NCBI RefSeq assembly: GCF_033547155.1
Contig: NZ_CP137892.1
Span: 1,240,001 to 1,304,000, forward strand
Direction of reading: 5' to 3'
Length of the DNA: 64,000 bases
Origin: Pseudomonas benzenivorans
GTDB lineage: Bacteria > Pseudomonadota > Gammaproteobacteria > Pseudomonadales > Pseudomonadaceae
Position numbers and translations under genes: made by a program. Below the pieces are notes generated by a model. It saw only the letters and a program-made list of their open reading frames with translations. It did no database searches and was not told where the DNA came from. Positions 1 through 9,602 of this stretch are shown in pieces. The stretch's first letter is position 1. Each line of letters begins with the position of its first letter.

Positions 1-3000
1 AGCTGACCACGCCGCTGGCGGCGTTGTAGCCGGTGAGCACCAGGCTGCCTTCGCCGGTGTCGACGGTGACATTGCTGCTGGCCAGGGCATTGAGCTGGGC
101 CAGGGTCAGGGTGGTGCCGCCGACCGTGAGCGAGGCGATGCCGGCCTCGGCGCCGATGGTGAAGCTGCCGGCGGTGGCGCCGGCGGTTTCCGGCAGGGTG
201 CTGTCGGTGGTGTTCAGGGCGCCGTCGGTGTCCGGGATGGTCACGGTGGGCGGGCCATCGGTGCGGCCGTTGATGGTGATGGTCAGGGTCGCGGTGGTGC
301 TGCTGCCGTCACCGTCGGTGAGGGTGTAGGTGAAGCTGTCGCTCAGCGATTGGCCGTCGTTGAGGGCGTTGACCGCGGCATTGGCGTTGTTCAGGACGTA
401 GCTGTAGCTGCCGTTGCTGTTGAGGGTCAGGGTGCCGTAGCCATTGACGCTGGCGAACACGCCGGCGGTGACCGGGGTGGCGTTGGCATCGGCGCCGACC
501 GTGTCGTTGCTCAGCACGTTGCCGCTGACGCTGCTCGAGGCGGCGTCTTCGTTGATGCTGTTGACGTCGTCGAGCGCGGTCGGGGTGCTGTCGGTGATGG
601 CGATGTCGAGGTTGTCGTCGCGGCTCACGCCGTTGGCGTCGGTGACGCTGATGGCGATGCTGTCGACGATCGCGGCGCCGGCGCTGTGGCTCAGTACGCG
701 CGGGTCATAGGTGTAGCTGACCACGCCGCTGGCGGCGTTGTAGCCGGTGAGCACCAGGCTGCCTTCGCCGGTGTCGACGGTGACATTGCTGCTGGCCAGG
801 GCATTGAGCTGGGCCAGGGTCAGGGTGGTGCCGCCGACCGTGAGCGAGGCGATGCCGGCCTCGGCGCCGATGGTGAAGCTGCCGGCGGTGGCGCCGGCGG
901 TTTCCGGCAGGGTGCTGTCGGTGGTGTTCAGGGCGCCGTCGGTGTCCGGGATGGTCACGGTGGGCGGGCCATCGGTGCGGCCGTTGATGGTGATGGTCAG
1001 GGTCGCGGTGGTGCTGCTGCCGTCACCGTCGGTGAGGGTGTAGGTGAAGCTGTCGCTCAGCGATTGGCCGTCGTTGAGGGCATTGACCGCGGCATTGGCG
1101 TTGTTCAGGACGTAGCTGTAGCTGCCGTTGCTGTTGAGGGTCAGGGTGCCGTAGCCATTGACGCTGGCGAACACGCCGGCGGTGACCGGGGTGGCGTTGG
1201 CATCGGCGCCGACCGTGTCGTTGCTCAGCACGTTGCCGCTGACGCTGCTCGAGGCGGCGTCTTCGTTGATGCTGTTGACGTCGTCGAGCGCGGTCGGGGT
1301 GCTGTCGGTGATGGCGATGTCGAGGTTGTCGCCGCGGCTCACGCCGTTGGCGTCGGTGACGCTGATGGCGATGCTGTCGACGATCGGCGCGCCGGCGCTG
1401 TGGCTCAGTACGCGCGGGTCATAGGTGTAGCTGACCACGCCGCTGGCGGCGTTGTAGCCGGTGAGCACCAGGCTGCCTTCGCCGGTGTCGACGGTGACAT
1501 TGCTGCTGGCCAGGGCATTGAGCTGGGCCAGGGTCAGGGTGGTGCCGCCGACCGTGAGCGAGGCGATGCCGGCCTCGGCGCCGATGGTGAAGCTGCCGGC
1601 GGTGGCGCCGGCGGTTTCCGGCAGGGTGCTGTCGGTGGTGTTCAGGGCGCCGTCGGTGTCCGGGATGGTCACGGTGGGCGGGCCATCGGTGCGGCCGTTG
1701 ATGGTGATGGTCAGGGTCGCGGTGGTGCTGCTGCCGTCACCGTCGGTGAGGGTGTAGGTGAAGCTGTCGCTCAGCGATTGGCCGTCGTTGAGGGCGTTGA
1801 CCGCGGCATTGGCGTTGTTCAGGACGTAGCTGTAGCTGCCGTTGCTGTTGAGGGTCAGGGTGCCGTAGCCATTGGCGCTGGCGAACACGCCGGCGGTGAC
1901 CGGGGTGGCGTTGGCATCGGCGCCGACCGTGTCGTTGCTCAGCACGTTGCCGCTGACGCTGCTCGAGGCGGCGTCTTCGTTGATGCTGTTGACGTCGTCG
2001 AGCGCGGTCGGGGTGCTGTCGGTGATGGCGATGTCGAGGTTGTCGCCGCGGCTCACGCCGTTGGCGTCGGTGACGCTGATGGCGATGCTGTCGACGATCG
2101 GCGCGCCGGCGCTGTGGCTCAGTACGCGCGGGTCATAGGTGTAGCTGACCACGCCGCTGGCGGCGTTGTAGCCGGTGAGCACCAGGCTGCCTTCGCCGGT
2201 GTCGACGGTGACATTGCTGCTGGCCAGGGCATTGAGCTGGGCCAGGGTCAGGGTGGTGCCGCCGACCGTGAGCGAGGCGATGCCGGCCTCGGCGCCGATG
2301 GTGAAGCTGCCGGCGGTGGCGCCGGCGGTTTCCGGCAGGGTGCTGTCGGTGGTGTTCAGGGCGCCGTCGGTGTCCGGGATGGTCACGGTGGGCGGGCCAT
2401 CGGTGCGGCCGTTGATGGTGATGGTCAGGGTCGCGGTGGTGCTGCTGCCGTCACCGTCGGTGAGGGTGTAGGTGAAGCTGTCGCTCAGCGATTGGCCGTC
2501 GTTGAGGGCATTGACCGCGGCATTGGCGTTGTTCAGGACGTAGCTGTAGCTGCCGTTGCTGTTGAGGGTCAGGGTGCCGTAGCCATTGACGCTGGCGAAC
2601 ACGCCGGCGGTGACCGGGGTGGCGTTGGCATCGGCGCCGACCGTGTCGTTGCTCAGCACGTTGCCGCTGACGCTGCTCGAGGCGGCGTCTTCGTTGATGC
2701 TGTTGACGTCGTCGAGCGCGGTCGGGGTGCTGTCGGTGATGGCGATGTCGAGGTTGTCGCCGCGGCTCACGCCGTTGGCGTCGGTGACGCTGATGGCGAT
2801 GCTGTCGACGATCGGCGCGCCGGCGCTGTGGCTCAGTACGCGCGGGTCATAGGTGTAGCTGACCACGCCGCTGGCGGCGTTGTAGCCGGTGAGCACCAGG
2901 CTGCCTTCGCCGGTGTCGACGGTGACATTGCTGCTGGCCAGGGCATTGAGCTGGGCCAGGGTCAGGGTGGTGCCGCCGACCGTGAGCGAGGCGATGCCGG

Positions 3001-6000
3001 CCTCGGCGCCGATGGTGAAGCTGCCGGCGGTGGCGCCGGCGGTTTCCGGCAGGGTGCTGTCGGTGGTGTTCAGGGCGCCGTCGGTGTCCGGGATGGTCAC
3101 GGTGGGCGGGCCATCGGTGCGGCCGTTGATGGTGATGGTCAGGGTCGCGGTGGTGCTGCTGCCGTCACCGTCGGTGAGGGTGTAGGTGAAGCTGTCGCTC
3201 AGCGATTGGCCGTCGTTGAGGGCATTGACCGCGGCATTGGCGTTGTTCAGGACGTAGCTGTAGCTGCCGTTGCTGTTGAGGGTCAGGGTGCCGTAGCCAT
3301 TGGCGCTGGCGAACACGCCGGCGGTGACCGGGGTGGCGTTGGCATCGGCGCCGACCGTGTCGTTGCTCAGCACGTTGCCGCTGACGCTGCTCGAGGCGGC
3401 GTCTTCGTTGATGCTGTTGACGTCGTCGAGCGCGGTCGGGGTGCTGTCGGTGATGGCGATGTCGAGGTTGTCGCCGCGGCTCACGCCGTTGGCGTCGGTG
3501 ACGCTGATGGCGATGCTGTCGACGATCGGCGCGCCGGCGCTGTGGCTCAGTACGCGCGGGTCATAGGTGTAGCTGACCACGCCGCTGGCGGCGTTGTAGC
3601 CGGTGAGCACCAGGCTGCCTTCGCCGGTGTCGACGGTGACATTGCTGCTGGCCAGGGCATTGAGCTGGGCCAGGGTCAGGGTGGTGCCGCCGACCGTGAG
3701 CGAGGCGATGCCGGCCTCGGCGCCGATGGTGAAGCTGCCGGCGGTGGCGCCGGCGGTTTCCGGCAGGGTGCTGTCGGTGGTGTTCAGGGCGCCGTCGGTG
3801 TCCGGGATGGTCACGGTGGGCGGGCCATCGGTGCGGCCGTTGATGGTGATGGTCAGGGTCGCGGTGGTGCTGCTGCCGTCACCGTCGGTGAGGGTGTAGG
3901 TGAAGCTGTCGCTCAGCGATTGGCCGTCGTTGAGGGCATTGACCGCGGCATTGGCGTTGTTCAGGACGTAGCTGTAGCTGCCGTTGCTGTTGAGGGTCAG
4001 GGTGCCGTAGCCATTGGCGCTGGCGAACACGCCGGCGGTGACCGGGTTGGCGTTGGCATCGGCGCCGACCGTGTCGTTGCTCAGCACGTTGCCGCTGACG
4101 CTGCTCGAGGCGGCGTCTTCGTTGATGCTGTTGACGTCGTCGAGCGCGGTCGGGGTGCTGTCGGTGATGGCGATGTCGAGGCTGTCGCCGCGGACCACGC
4201 CGTTGGCGTCGGTGACGCTGATGGCGATGCTGTCGACGATCGGCGCGCCGGCGCTGTGGCTCAGTACGTTGGGATCATAGGTGTAGCTGACCACGCCGCT
4301 GGCGGCGTTGTAGCCGGTGAGCACCAGGCTGCCTTCGCCGGTGTCGACGGTGACATTGCTGCTGGCCAGGGCATTGAGCTGGGCCAGGGTCAGGGTGGTG
4401 CCGCCGACCGTGAGCGAGGCGATGCCGGCCTCGGCGCCGATGGTGAAGCTGCCGGCGGTGGCGCCGGCGGTTTCCGGCAGGGTGCTGTCGGTGGTGTTCA
4501 GGGCGCCGTCGGTGTCCGGGATGGTCACGGTGGGCGGGCCATCGGTGCGGCCGTTGATGGTGATGGTCAGGGTCGCGGTGGTGCTGCTGCCGTCACCGTC
4601 GGTGAGGGTGTAGGTGAAGCTGTCGCTCAGCGATTGGCCGTCGTTGAGGGCATTGACCGCGGCATTGGCGTTGTTCAGGACGTAGCTGTAGCTGCCGTTG
4701 CTGTTGAGGGTCAGGGTGCCGTAGCCATTGACGCTGGCGAACACGCCGGCGGTGACCGGGTTGGCGTTGGCATCGGCGCCGACCGTGTCGTTGCTCAGCA
4801 CGTTGCCGCTGACGCTGCTCGAGGCGGCGTCTTCGTTGATGCTGTTGACGTCGTCGAGCGCGGTCGGGGTGCTGTCGGTGATGGCGATGTCGAGGCTGTC
4901 GCCGCGGACCACGCCGTTGGCGTCGGTGACGCTGATGGCGATGCTGTCGACGATCGCGGCGCCGGCGCTGTGGCTCAGTACGTTGGGATCATAGGTGTAG
5001 CTGACCACGCCGCTGGCGGCGTTGTAGCCGGTGAGCACCAGGCTGCCTTCGCCGGTGTCGACGGTGACATTGCTGCTGGCCAGGGCATTGAGCTGGGCCA
5101 GGGTCAGGGTGGTGCCGCCGACCGTGAGCGAGGCGATGCCGGCCTCGGCGCCGATGGTGAAGCTGCCGGCGGTGGCGCCGGCGGTTTCCGGCAGGGTGCT
5201 GTCGGTGGTGTTCAGGGCGCCGTCGGTGTCCGGGATGGTCACGGTGGGCGGGCCATCGGTGCGGCCGTTGATGGTGATGGTCAGGGTCGCGGTGGTGCTG
5301 CTGCCGTCACCGTCGGTGAGGGTGTAGGTGAAGCTGTCGCTCAGCGATTGGCCGTCGTTGAGGGCATTGACCGCGGCATTGGCGTTGTTCAGGACGTAGC
5401 TGTAGCTGCCGTTGCTGTTGAGGGTCAGGGTGCCGTAGCCATTGGCGCTGGCGAACACGCCGGCGGTGACCGGGGTGGCGTTGGCATCGGCGCCGACCGT
5501 GTCGTTGCTCAGCACGTTGCCGCTGACGCTGCTCGAGGCGGCGTCTTCGTTGATGCTGTTGACGTCGTCGAGCGCGGTCGGGGTGCTGTCGGTGATGGCG
5601 ATGTCGAGGCTGTCGCCGCGGACCACGCCGTTGGCGTCGGTGACGCTGATGGCGATGCTGTCGACGATCGGCGCGCCGGCGCTGTGGCTCAGTACGTTGG
5701 GATCATAGGTGTAGCTGACCACGCCGCTGGCGGCGTTGTAGCCGGTGAGCACCAGGCTGCCTTCGCCGGTGTCGACGGTGACATTGCTGCTGGCCAGGGC
5801 ATTGAGCTGGGCCAGGGTCAGGGTGGTGCCGCCGACCGTGAGCGAGGCGATGCCGGCCTCGGCGCCGATGGTGAAGCTGCCGGCGGTGGCGCCGGCGGTT
5901 TCCGGCAGGGTGCTGTCGGTGGTGTTCAGGGCGCCGTCGGTGTCCGGGATGGTCACGGTGGGCGGGCCATCGGTGCGGCCGTTGATGGTGATGGTCAGGG

Positions 6001-7393
6001 TCGCGGTGGTACTGCTGCCGTCACCGTCGGTGAGGGTGTAGGTGAAGCTGTCGCTCAGCGATTGGCCGTCGTTGAGGGCGTTGACCGCGGCATTGGCGTT
6101 GTTCAGGACGTAGCTGTAGCTGCCGTTGCTGTTGAGGGTCAGGGTGCCGTAGCCATTGACGCTGGCGAACACGCCGGCGGTGACCGGGTTGGCGTTGGCA
6201 TCGGCGCCGACCGTGTCGTTGCTCAGCACGTTGCCGCTGACGCTGCTCGAGGCGGCGTCTTCGTTGATGCTGTTGACGTCGTCGAGCGCGGTCGGGGTGC
6301 TGTCGGTGATGGCGATGTCGAGGCTGTCGCCGCGGACCACGCCGTTGGCGTCGGTGACGCTGATGGCGATGCTGTCGACGATCGGCGCGCCGGCGCTGTG
6401 GCTCAGTACGCTGGGATCATAGGTGTAGCTGACCACGCCGCTGGCGGCGTTGTAGCCGGTGAGCACCAGGCTGCCTTCGCCGGTGTCGACGGTGACATTG
6501 CTGCTGGCCAGGGCATTGAGCTGGGCCAGGGTCAGGGTGGTGCCGCCGACCGTGAGCGAGGCGATGCCGGCCTCGGCGCCGATGGTGAAGCTGCCGGCGG
6601 TGGCGCCGGCGGTTTCCGGCAGGGTGCTGTCGGTGGTGTTCAGGGCGCCGTCGGTGTCCGGGATGGTCACGGTGGGCGGGCCATCGGTGCGGCCGTTGAT
6701 GGTGATGGTCAGGGTCGCGGTGGTGCTGCTGCCGTCACCGTCGGTGAGGGTGTAGGTGAAGCTGTCGCTCAGCGATTGGCCGTCGTTGAGGGCGTTGACC
6801 GCGGCATTGGCGTTGTTCAGGACGTAGCTGTAGCTGCCGTTGCTGTTGAGGGTCAGGGTGCCGTAGCCATTGGCGCTGGCGAACACGCCGGCGGTGACCG
6901 GGGTGGCGTTGGCATCGGCGCCGACCGTGTCGTTGCTCAGCACGTTGCCGCTGACGCTGCTCGAGGCGGCGTCTTCGTTGATGCTGTTGACGTCGTCGAG
7001 CGCGGTCGGGGTGCTGTCGGTGATGGCGATGTCGAGGCTGTCGCCGCGGACCACGCCGTTGGCGTCGGTGACGCTGATGGCGATGCTGTCGACGATCGCG
7101 GCGCCGGCGCTGTGGCTCAGTACGTTGGGATCATAGGTGTAGCTGACCACGCCGCTGGCGGCGTTGTAGCCGGTGAGCACCAGGCTGCCTTCGCCGGTGT
7201 CGACGGTGACATTGCTGCTGGCCAGGGCATTGAGCTGGGCCAGGGTCAGGGTGGTGCCGCCGACCGTGAGCGAGGCGATGCCGGCCTCGGCGCCGATGGT
7301 GAAGCTGCCGGCGGTGGCGCCGGCGGTTTCCGGCAGGGTGCTGTCGGTGGTGTTCAGGGCGCCGTCGGTGTCCGGGATGGTCACGGTGGGCGG
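1..7393 (-). repeat. 714-bp in-frame tandem repeats, ten full copies plus a partial one
   Basis: The same 714-bp unit (238 codons) recurs without any change of period from 7393 down to the window start. About 300 bp of each unit is essentially invariant; one silent change was seen at about 6010. The differences are concentrated in the rest of the unit. Copies beyond about 4100, nearer the start codon, encode DPNVL or DPSVL and GVVRGDSLDI. Copies below about 3570 encode DPRVL and GVSRGDNLDI. Scattered Ala/Pro, Thr/Asn and Val/Ala swaps occur in both groups. Confidence 0.97.
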
Positions 7394-7900
7394 CACGGAA
7401 ATGGAGAATCCGTTCTGCTCTAGGTCGGTACCGGTTTCTTCATCAGTTCTCTCGGATGAGAACCCCAAACCTTGGGTCTCAAAGCCTACGGTCGGATCCA
7501 GTCGCTCGGCCGTTTCGTCCAGCATCACAAAGCTGTGGCCGCCGCCCGGGGCGCCGCCAGCGCCACCGGTGGCGCTGCCTGGGCCGGCAGCGGTGGGGTC
7601 TAGTTCGGTAGTCGGGTCGAAGCCTGCCGCAATGGCCTGCTCCAGCTCGGAGGTCGGATCATTATCCGCTTGTTCCTGTTCGGGGGCTTCGGAGTGCCCG
7701 GCCGGCCACTGGCTGCTTTCGCCGATATCTACCTGGTCGCCATTGGCCAGTTGCACGGTGACCGAGCTGCCCAGTGCGGTGATGAGCTGCTCGCCCTGGA
7801 ACAGACGCTCCCCTTCGAAAACCTGGCGCTTCAGGCCGTCCAGGGAGGTTGCGAATACCTGACCGACAATAGATTTGATGATGGCGACGAAATTAGACAT
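1..7900 (-). CDS. lapA: LapA-type giant repetitive surface adhesin, N-terminal part (3' end beyond window)
   Basis: The gene starts at the ATG at 7898-7900, preceded by GGAG with 6-nt spacing, and stays open to the window edge (about 2633 codons). Residues 1-65 resemble the retention module of LapA-type adhesins, which holds the protein in its outer-membrane secretion pore. A DPTAAG motif at about residues 101-106 matches the TAAG site cut by the periplasmic protease LapG. A Gly/Ala/Pro-rich linker follows. From about residue 170 the protein consists of 238-residue repeats, each holding a VCBS-like segment (GTLTLNSNGSYSY, then FTYTLTDGDG) and a second Ig-like segment (LPETAGATAGSF). The C-terminal half, expected to carry RTX repeats and the secretion signal, is not visible. 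Divergent lapEBC genes supply the matching type I exporter. Family knowledge: such adhesins anchor biofilms when c-di-GMP is high. The family call is firm; orthology with lapA is likely. Confidence 0.9.
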   Translation of the reverse strand, partial: MSNFVAIIKSIVGQVFATSLDGLKRQVFEGERLFQGEQLITALGSSVTVQLANGDQVDIGESSQWPAGHSEAPEQEQADNDPTSELEQAIAAGFDPTTELDPTAAGPGSATGGAGGAPGGGHSFVMLDETAERLDPTVGFETQGLGFSSERTDEETGTDLEQNGFSISVPPTVTIPDTDGALNTTDSTLPETAGATAGSFTIGAEAGIASLTVGGTTLTLAQLNALASSNVTVDTGEGSLVLTGYNAASGVVSYTYDPNVLSHSAGAAIVDSIAISVTDANGVVRGDSLDIAITDSTPTALDDVNSINEDAASSSVSGNVLSNDTVGADANATPVTAGVFASANGYGTLTLNSNGSYSYVLNNANAAVNALNDGQSLSDSFTYTLTDGDGSSTTATLTITINGRTDGPPTVTIPDTDGALNTTDSTLPETAGATAGSFTIGAEAGIASLTVGGTTLTLAQLNALASSNVTVDTGEGSLVLTGYNAASGVVSYTYDPSVLSHSAGAPIVDSIAISVTDANGVVRGDSLDIAITDSTPTALDDVNSINEDAASSSVSGNVLSNDTVGADANANPVTAGVFASVNGYGTLTLNSNGSYSYVLNNANAAVNALNDGQSLSDSFTYTLTDGDGSSTTATLTITINGRTDGPPTVTIPDTDGALNTTDSTLPETAGATAGSFTIGAEAGIASLTVGGTTLTLAQLNALASSNVTVDTGEGSLVLTGYNAASGVVSYTYDPNVLSHSAGAPIVDSIAISVTDANGVVRGDSLDIAITDSTPTALDDVNSINEDAASSSVSGNVLSNDTVGADANATPVTAGVFASANGYGTLTLNSNGSYSYVLNNANAAVNALNDGQSLSDSFTYTLTDGDGSSTTATLTITINGRTDGPPTVTIPDTDGALNTTDSTLPETAGATAGSFTIGAEAGIASLTVGGTTLTLAQLNALASSNVTVDTGEGSLVLTGYNAASGVVSYTYDPNVLSHSAGAAIVDSIAISVTDANGVVRGDSLDIAITDSTPTALDDVNSINEDAASSSVSGNVLSNDTVGADANANPVTAGVFASVNGYGTLTLNSNGSYSYVLNNANAAVNALNDGQSLSDSFTYTLTDGDGSSTTATLTITINGRTDGPPTVTIPDTDGALNTTDSTLPETAGATAGSFTIGAEAGIASLTVGGTTLTLAQLNALASSNVTVDTGEGSLVLTGYNAASGVVSYTYDPNVLSHSAGAPIVDSIAISVTDANGVVRGDSLDIAITDSTPTALDDVNSINEDAASSSVSGNVLSNDTVGADANANPVTAGVFASANGYGTLTLNSNGSYSYVLNNANAAVNALNDGQSLSDSFTYTLTDGDGSSTTATLTITINGRTDGPPTVTIPDTDGALNTTDSTLPETAGATAGSFTIGAEAGIASLTVGGTTLTLAQLNALASSNVTVDTGEGSLVLTGYNAASGVVSYTYDPRVLSHSAGAPIVDSIAISVTDANGVSRGDNLDIAITDSTPTALDDVNSINEDAASSSVSGNVLSNDTVGADANATPVTAGVFASANGYGTLTLNSNGSYSYVLNNANAAVNALNDGQSLSDSFTYTLTDGDGSSTTATLTITINGRTDGPPTVTIPDTDGALNTTDSTLPETAGATAGSFTIGAEAGIASLTVGGTTLTLAQLNALASSNVTVDTGEGSLVLTGYNAASGVVSYTYDPRVLSHSAGAPIVDSIAISVTDANGVSRGDNLDIAITDSTPTALDDVNSINEDAASSSVSGNVLSNDTVGADANATPVTAGVFASVNGYGTLTLNSNGSYSYVLNNANAAVNALNDGQSLSDSFTYTLTDGDGSSTTATLTITINGRTDGPPTVTIPDTDGALNTTDSTLPETAGATAGSFTIGAEAGIASLTVGGTTLTLAQLNALASSNVTVDTGEGSLVLTGYNAASGVVSYTYDPRVLSHSAGAPIVDSIAISVTDANGVSRGDNLDIAITDSTPTALDDVNSINEDAASSSVSGNVLSNDTVGADANATPVTAGVFASANGYGTLTLNSNGSYSYVLNNANAAVNALNDGQSLSDSFTYTLTDGDGSSTTATLTITINGRTDGPPTVTIPDTDGALNTTDSTLPETAGATAGSFTIGAEAGIASLTVGGTTLTLAQLNALASSNVTVDTGEGSLVLTGYNAASGVVSYTYDPRVLSHSAGAPIVDSIAISVTDANGVSRGDNLDIAITDSTPTALDDVNSINEDAASSSVSGNVLSNDTVGADANATPVTAGVFASVNGYGTLTLNSNGSYSYVLNNANAAVNALNDGQSLSDSFTYTLTDGDGSSTTATLTITINGRTDGPPTVTIPDTDGALNTTDSTLPETAGATAGSFTIGAEAGIASLTVGGTTLTLAQLNALASSNVTVDTGEGSLVLTGYNAASGVVSYTYDPRVLSHSAGAAIVDSIAISVTDANGVSRDDNLDIAITDSTPTALDDVNSINEDAASSSVSGNVLSNDTVGADANATPVTAGVFASVNGYGTLTLNSNGSYSYVLNNANAAVNALNDGQSLSDSFTYTLTDGDGSSTTATLTITINGRTDGPPTVTIPDTDGALNTTDSTLPETAGATAGSFTIGAEAGIASLTVGGTTLTLAQLNALASSNVTVDTGEGSLVLTGYNAASGVVS

Positions 7901-8222
7901 AAACAGCTCCATGCGCGCGTGCGCGCGGCGTGATCCTTCGATTAAAGTCGCTAGGGCTCTTTTTTGAAAGCAAAATTGGCGTCAATAAAATGTCTTTTTC
8001 TGTTTTTATGGGCGGCGCCATGTCAGACTATTGACCGTGTAGTCGCGATCATAAACAATCTCGGTCGCTAATGTCACTTTGATATCGGTTTCTCTGTTTG
8101 TGTGATGCGCATCATGCCATCGGTGGCTGTGGGCTGCTTTGCGCGTGAGCGTGCCGGGCGGTGAATTAGCCTCTCACTCTTTGGATGCAGCCAAACTCTG
8201 CCTGAAAGGAATCCTACTGCTT
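7901..8222. promoter_or_regulatory. Divergent lapA / lapE intergenic region with a TGAT-N4-ATCA palindrome
   Basis: This 322-bp gap is clearly more AT-rich than its flanks and must hold the promoters of both the adhesin and the exporter operon. A perfect 12-bp palindrome TGATGCGCATCA lies at 8103-8114, about 110 bp before the lapE start. Its core equals that of FNR/ANR/DNR sites (TTGAT-N4-ATCAA) but both outermost bases differ. The overlapping TGTGA-N6-TCA also resembles half of a Vfr/CRP site. I could not place -10/-35 boxes with confidence. Confidence 0.35.
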
Positions 8223-9572
8223 ATGCGTTTATCAGCCCTTTTCCCTATTTCCCTGTCTCTTGCGGTGTCCTTGTCGGCTCAGGGGCAAACCCTCAGCGAA
8301 GCGATGCAGAGCGCGCTCGATGTGCATCCGGAGATCCAGGCGGGTATCAATGCACGCCTGTCCGTGGAGGAGCAGATGAAGGCGGCCAGGGGCGGCTATT
8401 TGCCGCAGGTCGATCTGCTCGCCGGATACGGTCGTGAGTACACGGACAGCCCGGGTACCCGTGGCACTACCCACAATACTGAGACTCTGACCCGTGGCGA
8501 GTCGACCCTGCGGCTACAGCAGATGCTCTTCGACGGCTTCGCCACCAGTAGCGAGGTCGGCCGTCAGCGCGCCACCGTCAATGCGCGCGCCTATGAGGTG
8601 CTGGGTACCTCCGAGCGCACCGCGCTGGATGTGGCACAAGTTTACTTGGAAGTGCTCAAGCGTCAGAACCTGGTGCGCCTGGCCGAGGACAACCTGCGCA
8701 GCCACGAGCGTATCTACGATCAAATCTCGCTGCGCAGCCAGAGCGGGGTGGGGCGTATGGCGGATCTGGATCAGGCCGAGGCCCGCCTGGCTCAGGCACG
8801 CAACAACCTGATCACCGAGCAGACCAATCTGGCCGATGCCCAGGTCAACTACTTCAGCGTGGTCGGTCGCAGGGCCAGTGAGCTGAGCCTGCCGCAGGGG
8901 TTGCCAGGTGGCTTGCCGGAAAGTCTGCAGGCGGCGCGCGAGGAGATGTTGGTGAACAACCCCTTCCTCAGTTCTGCCGAGGCCGACGTGCAGGCCAGCG
9001 AGCAGCAGTACGAGGCGGCCAAGTCGGCCTTCTATCCGCGCTTCGACGCCGAGCTGTCGAGGGGGGCGGACAACAACATAGATGGCACTTCGGGCCACAG
9101 CAATGAATGGCAGGCGATGCTGCGCATGCGCTACAACCTGTTCGCCGGCGGCAGCAACAAGGCCGACCTGCAGTCCAAGGCGCACCAGATCAATCAGGCC
9201 ATGGATATCCGCAACAATGCCCTGCGGGTACTGATCGAGGAGCTAGGCCTGGCCTGGAACGCCCTGGACAATGCCCGTCAGCAGCTGCCGATCGCCCAGC
9301 AGTATGTCGATCACAGCAGTCGCGTCCGCGAGTCCTACCAGAAGCAGTTCACCCTGGGCGAGCGCAGCCTGCTTGACCTGCTCGACAGCGAGAACGAGCT
9401 GTTCACCGCCTCGCGTCGACTGGAGGACGTGCGCTTCATCGAACTGTTTACTCAATACCGGATCAAGGCCACCATGGGCTCCCTGCTCAAGAGCCAGGGC
9501 GTGGTGGCGCCGATGGCGGCTGCGCCGCTGGATGTGGTCAAGGCCAAGGTGGCGTTGCCCTCCCTCAATTGA
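8223..9572 (+). CDS. lapE: TolC-family outer-membrane channel of the LapA type I secretion system
   Basis: This 449-residue protein is the outer-membrane duct of the adhesin exporter. The ATG at 8223 is preferred over in-frame upstream starts because a signal peptide begins there (MRLSALFPISLSLAVSLSAQ) and GAAAGGA lies about 12 nt upstream. The mature protein shows the duplicated long-helix pattern of TolC proteins, with the first repeat opening at TLSEAMQSALDVHPEI and the second around residues 235-420. It ends with the typical LGERSLLDLLDSENELF and YRIKATMGSLL segments. It is 30 bp ahead of lapB and divergent from the adhesin gene, which supports a dedicated role. In LapA systems this channel is also where the retention module holds the adhesin at the surface. 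Confidence 0.9.
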   Translation: MRLSALFPISLSLAVSLSAQGQTLSEAMQSALDVHPEIQAGINARLSVEEQMKAARGGYLPQVDLLAGYGREYTDSPGTRGTTHNTETLTRGESTLRLQQMLFDGFATSSEVGRQRATVNARAYEVLGTSERTALDVAQVYLEVLKRQNLVRLAEDNLRSHERIYDQISLRSQSGVGRMADLDQAEARLAQARNNLITEQTNLADAQVNYFSVVGRRASELSLPQGLPGGLPESLQAAREEMLVNNPFLSSAEADVQASEQQYEAAKSAFYPRFDAELSRGADNNIDGTSGHSNEWQAMLRMRYNLFAGGSNKADLQSKAHQINQAMDIRNNALRVLIEELGLAWNALDNARQQLPIAQQYVDHSSRVRESYQKQFTLGERSLLDLLDSENELFTASRRLEDVRFIELFTQYRIKATMGSLLKSQGVVAPMAAAPLDVVKAKVALPSLN

Positions 9573-9602
9573 GCGTAATACCCCTTGAAAGAGTGAAGCT
9601 TA

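Noticed and set aside
1..7393. CRISPR array or satellite DNA
   Set aside because: The repeats are 714 bp, directly abutting without spacers, and remain in one coding frame with Ig-like domain patterns.
350..7423. 2357-residue open frame on the plus strand, plus many 98- and 88-residue repeated frames
   Set aside because: They lie antisense to the adhesin repeats. Because the unit is a multiple of three and GC-rich, any stop-free frame in one copy repeats through the array; composition is not protein-like and the minus strand has a real start, ribosome site and domain pattern.
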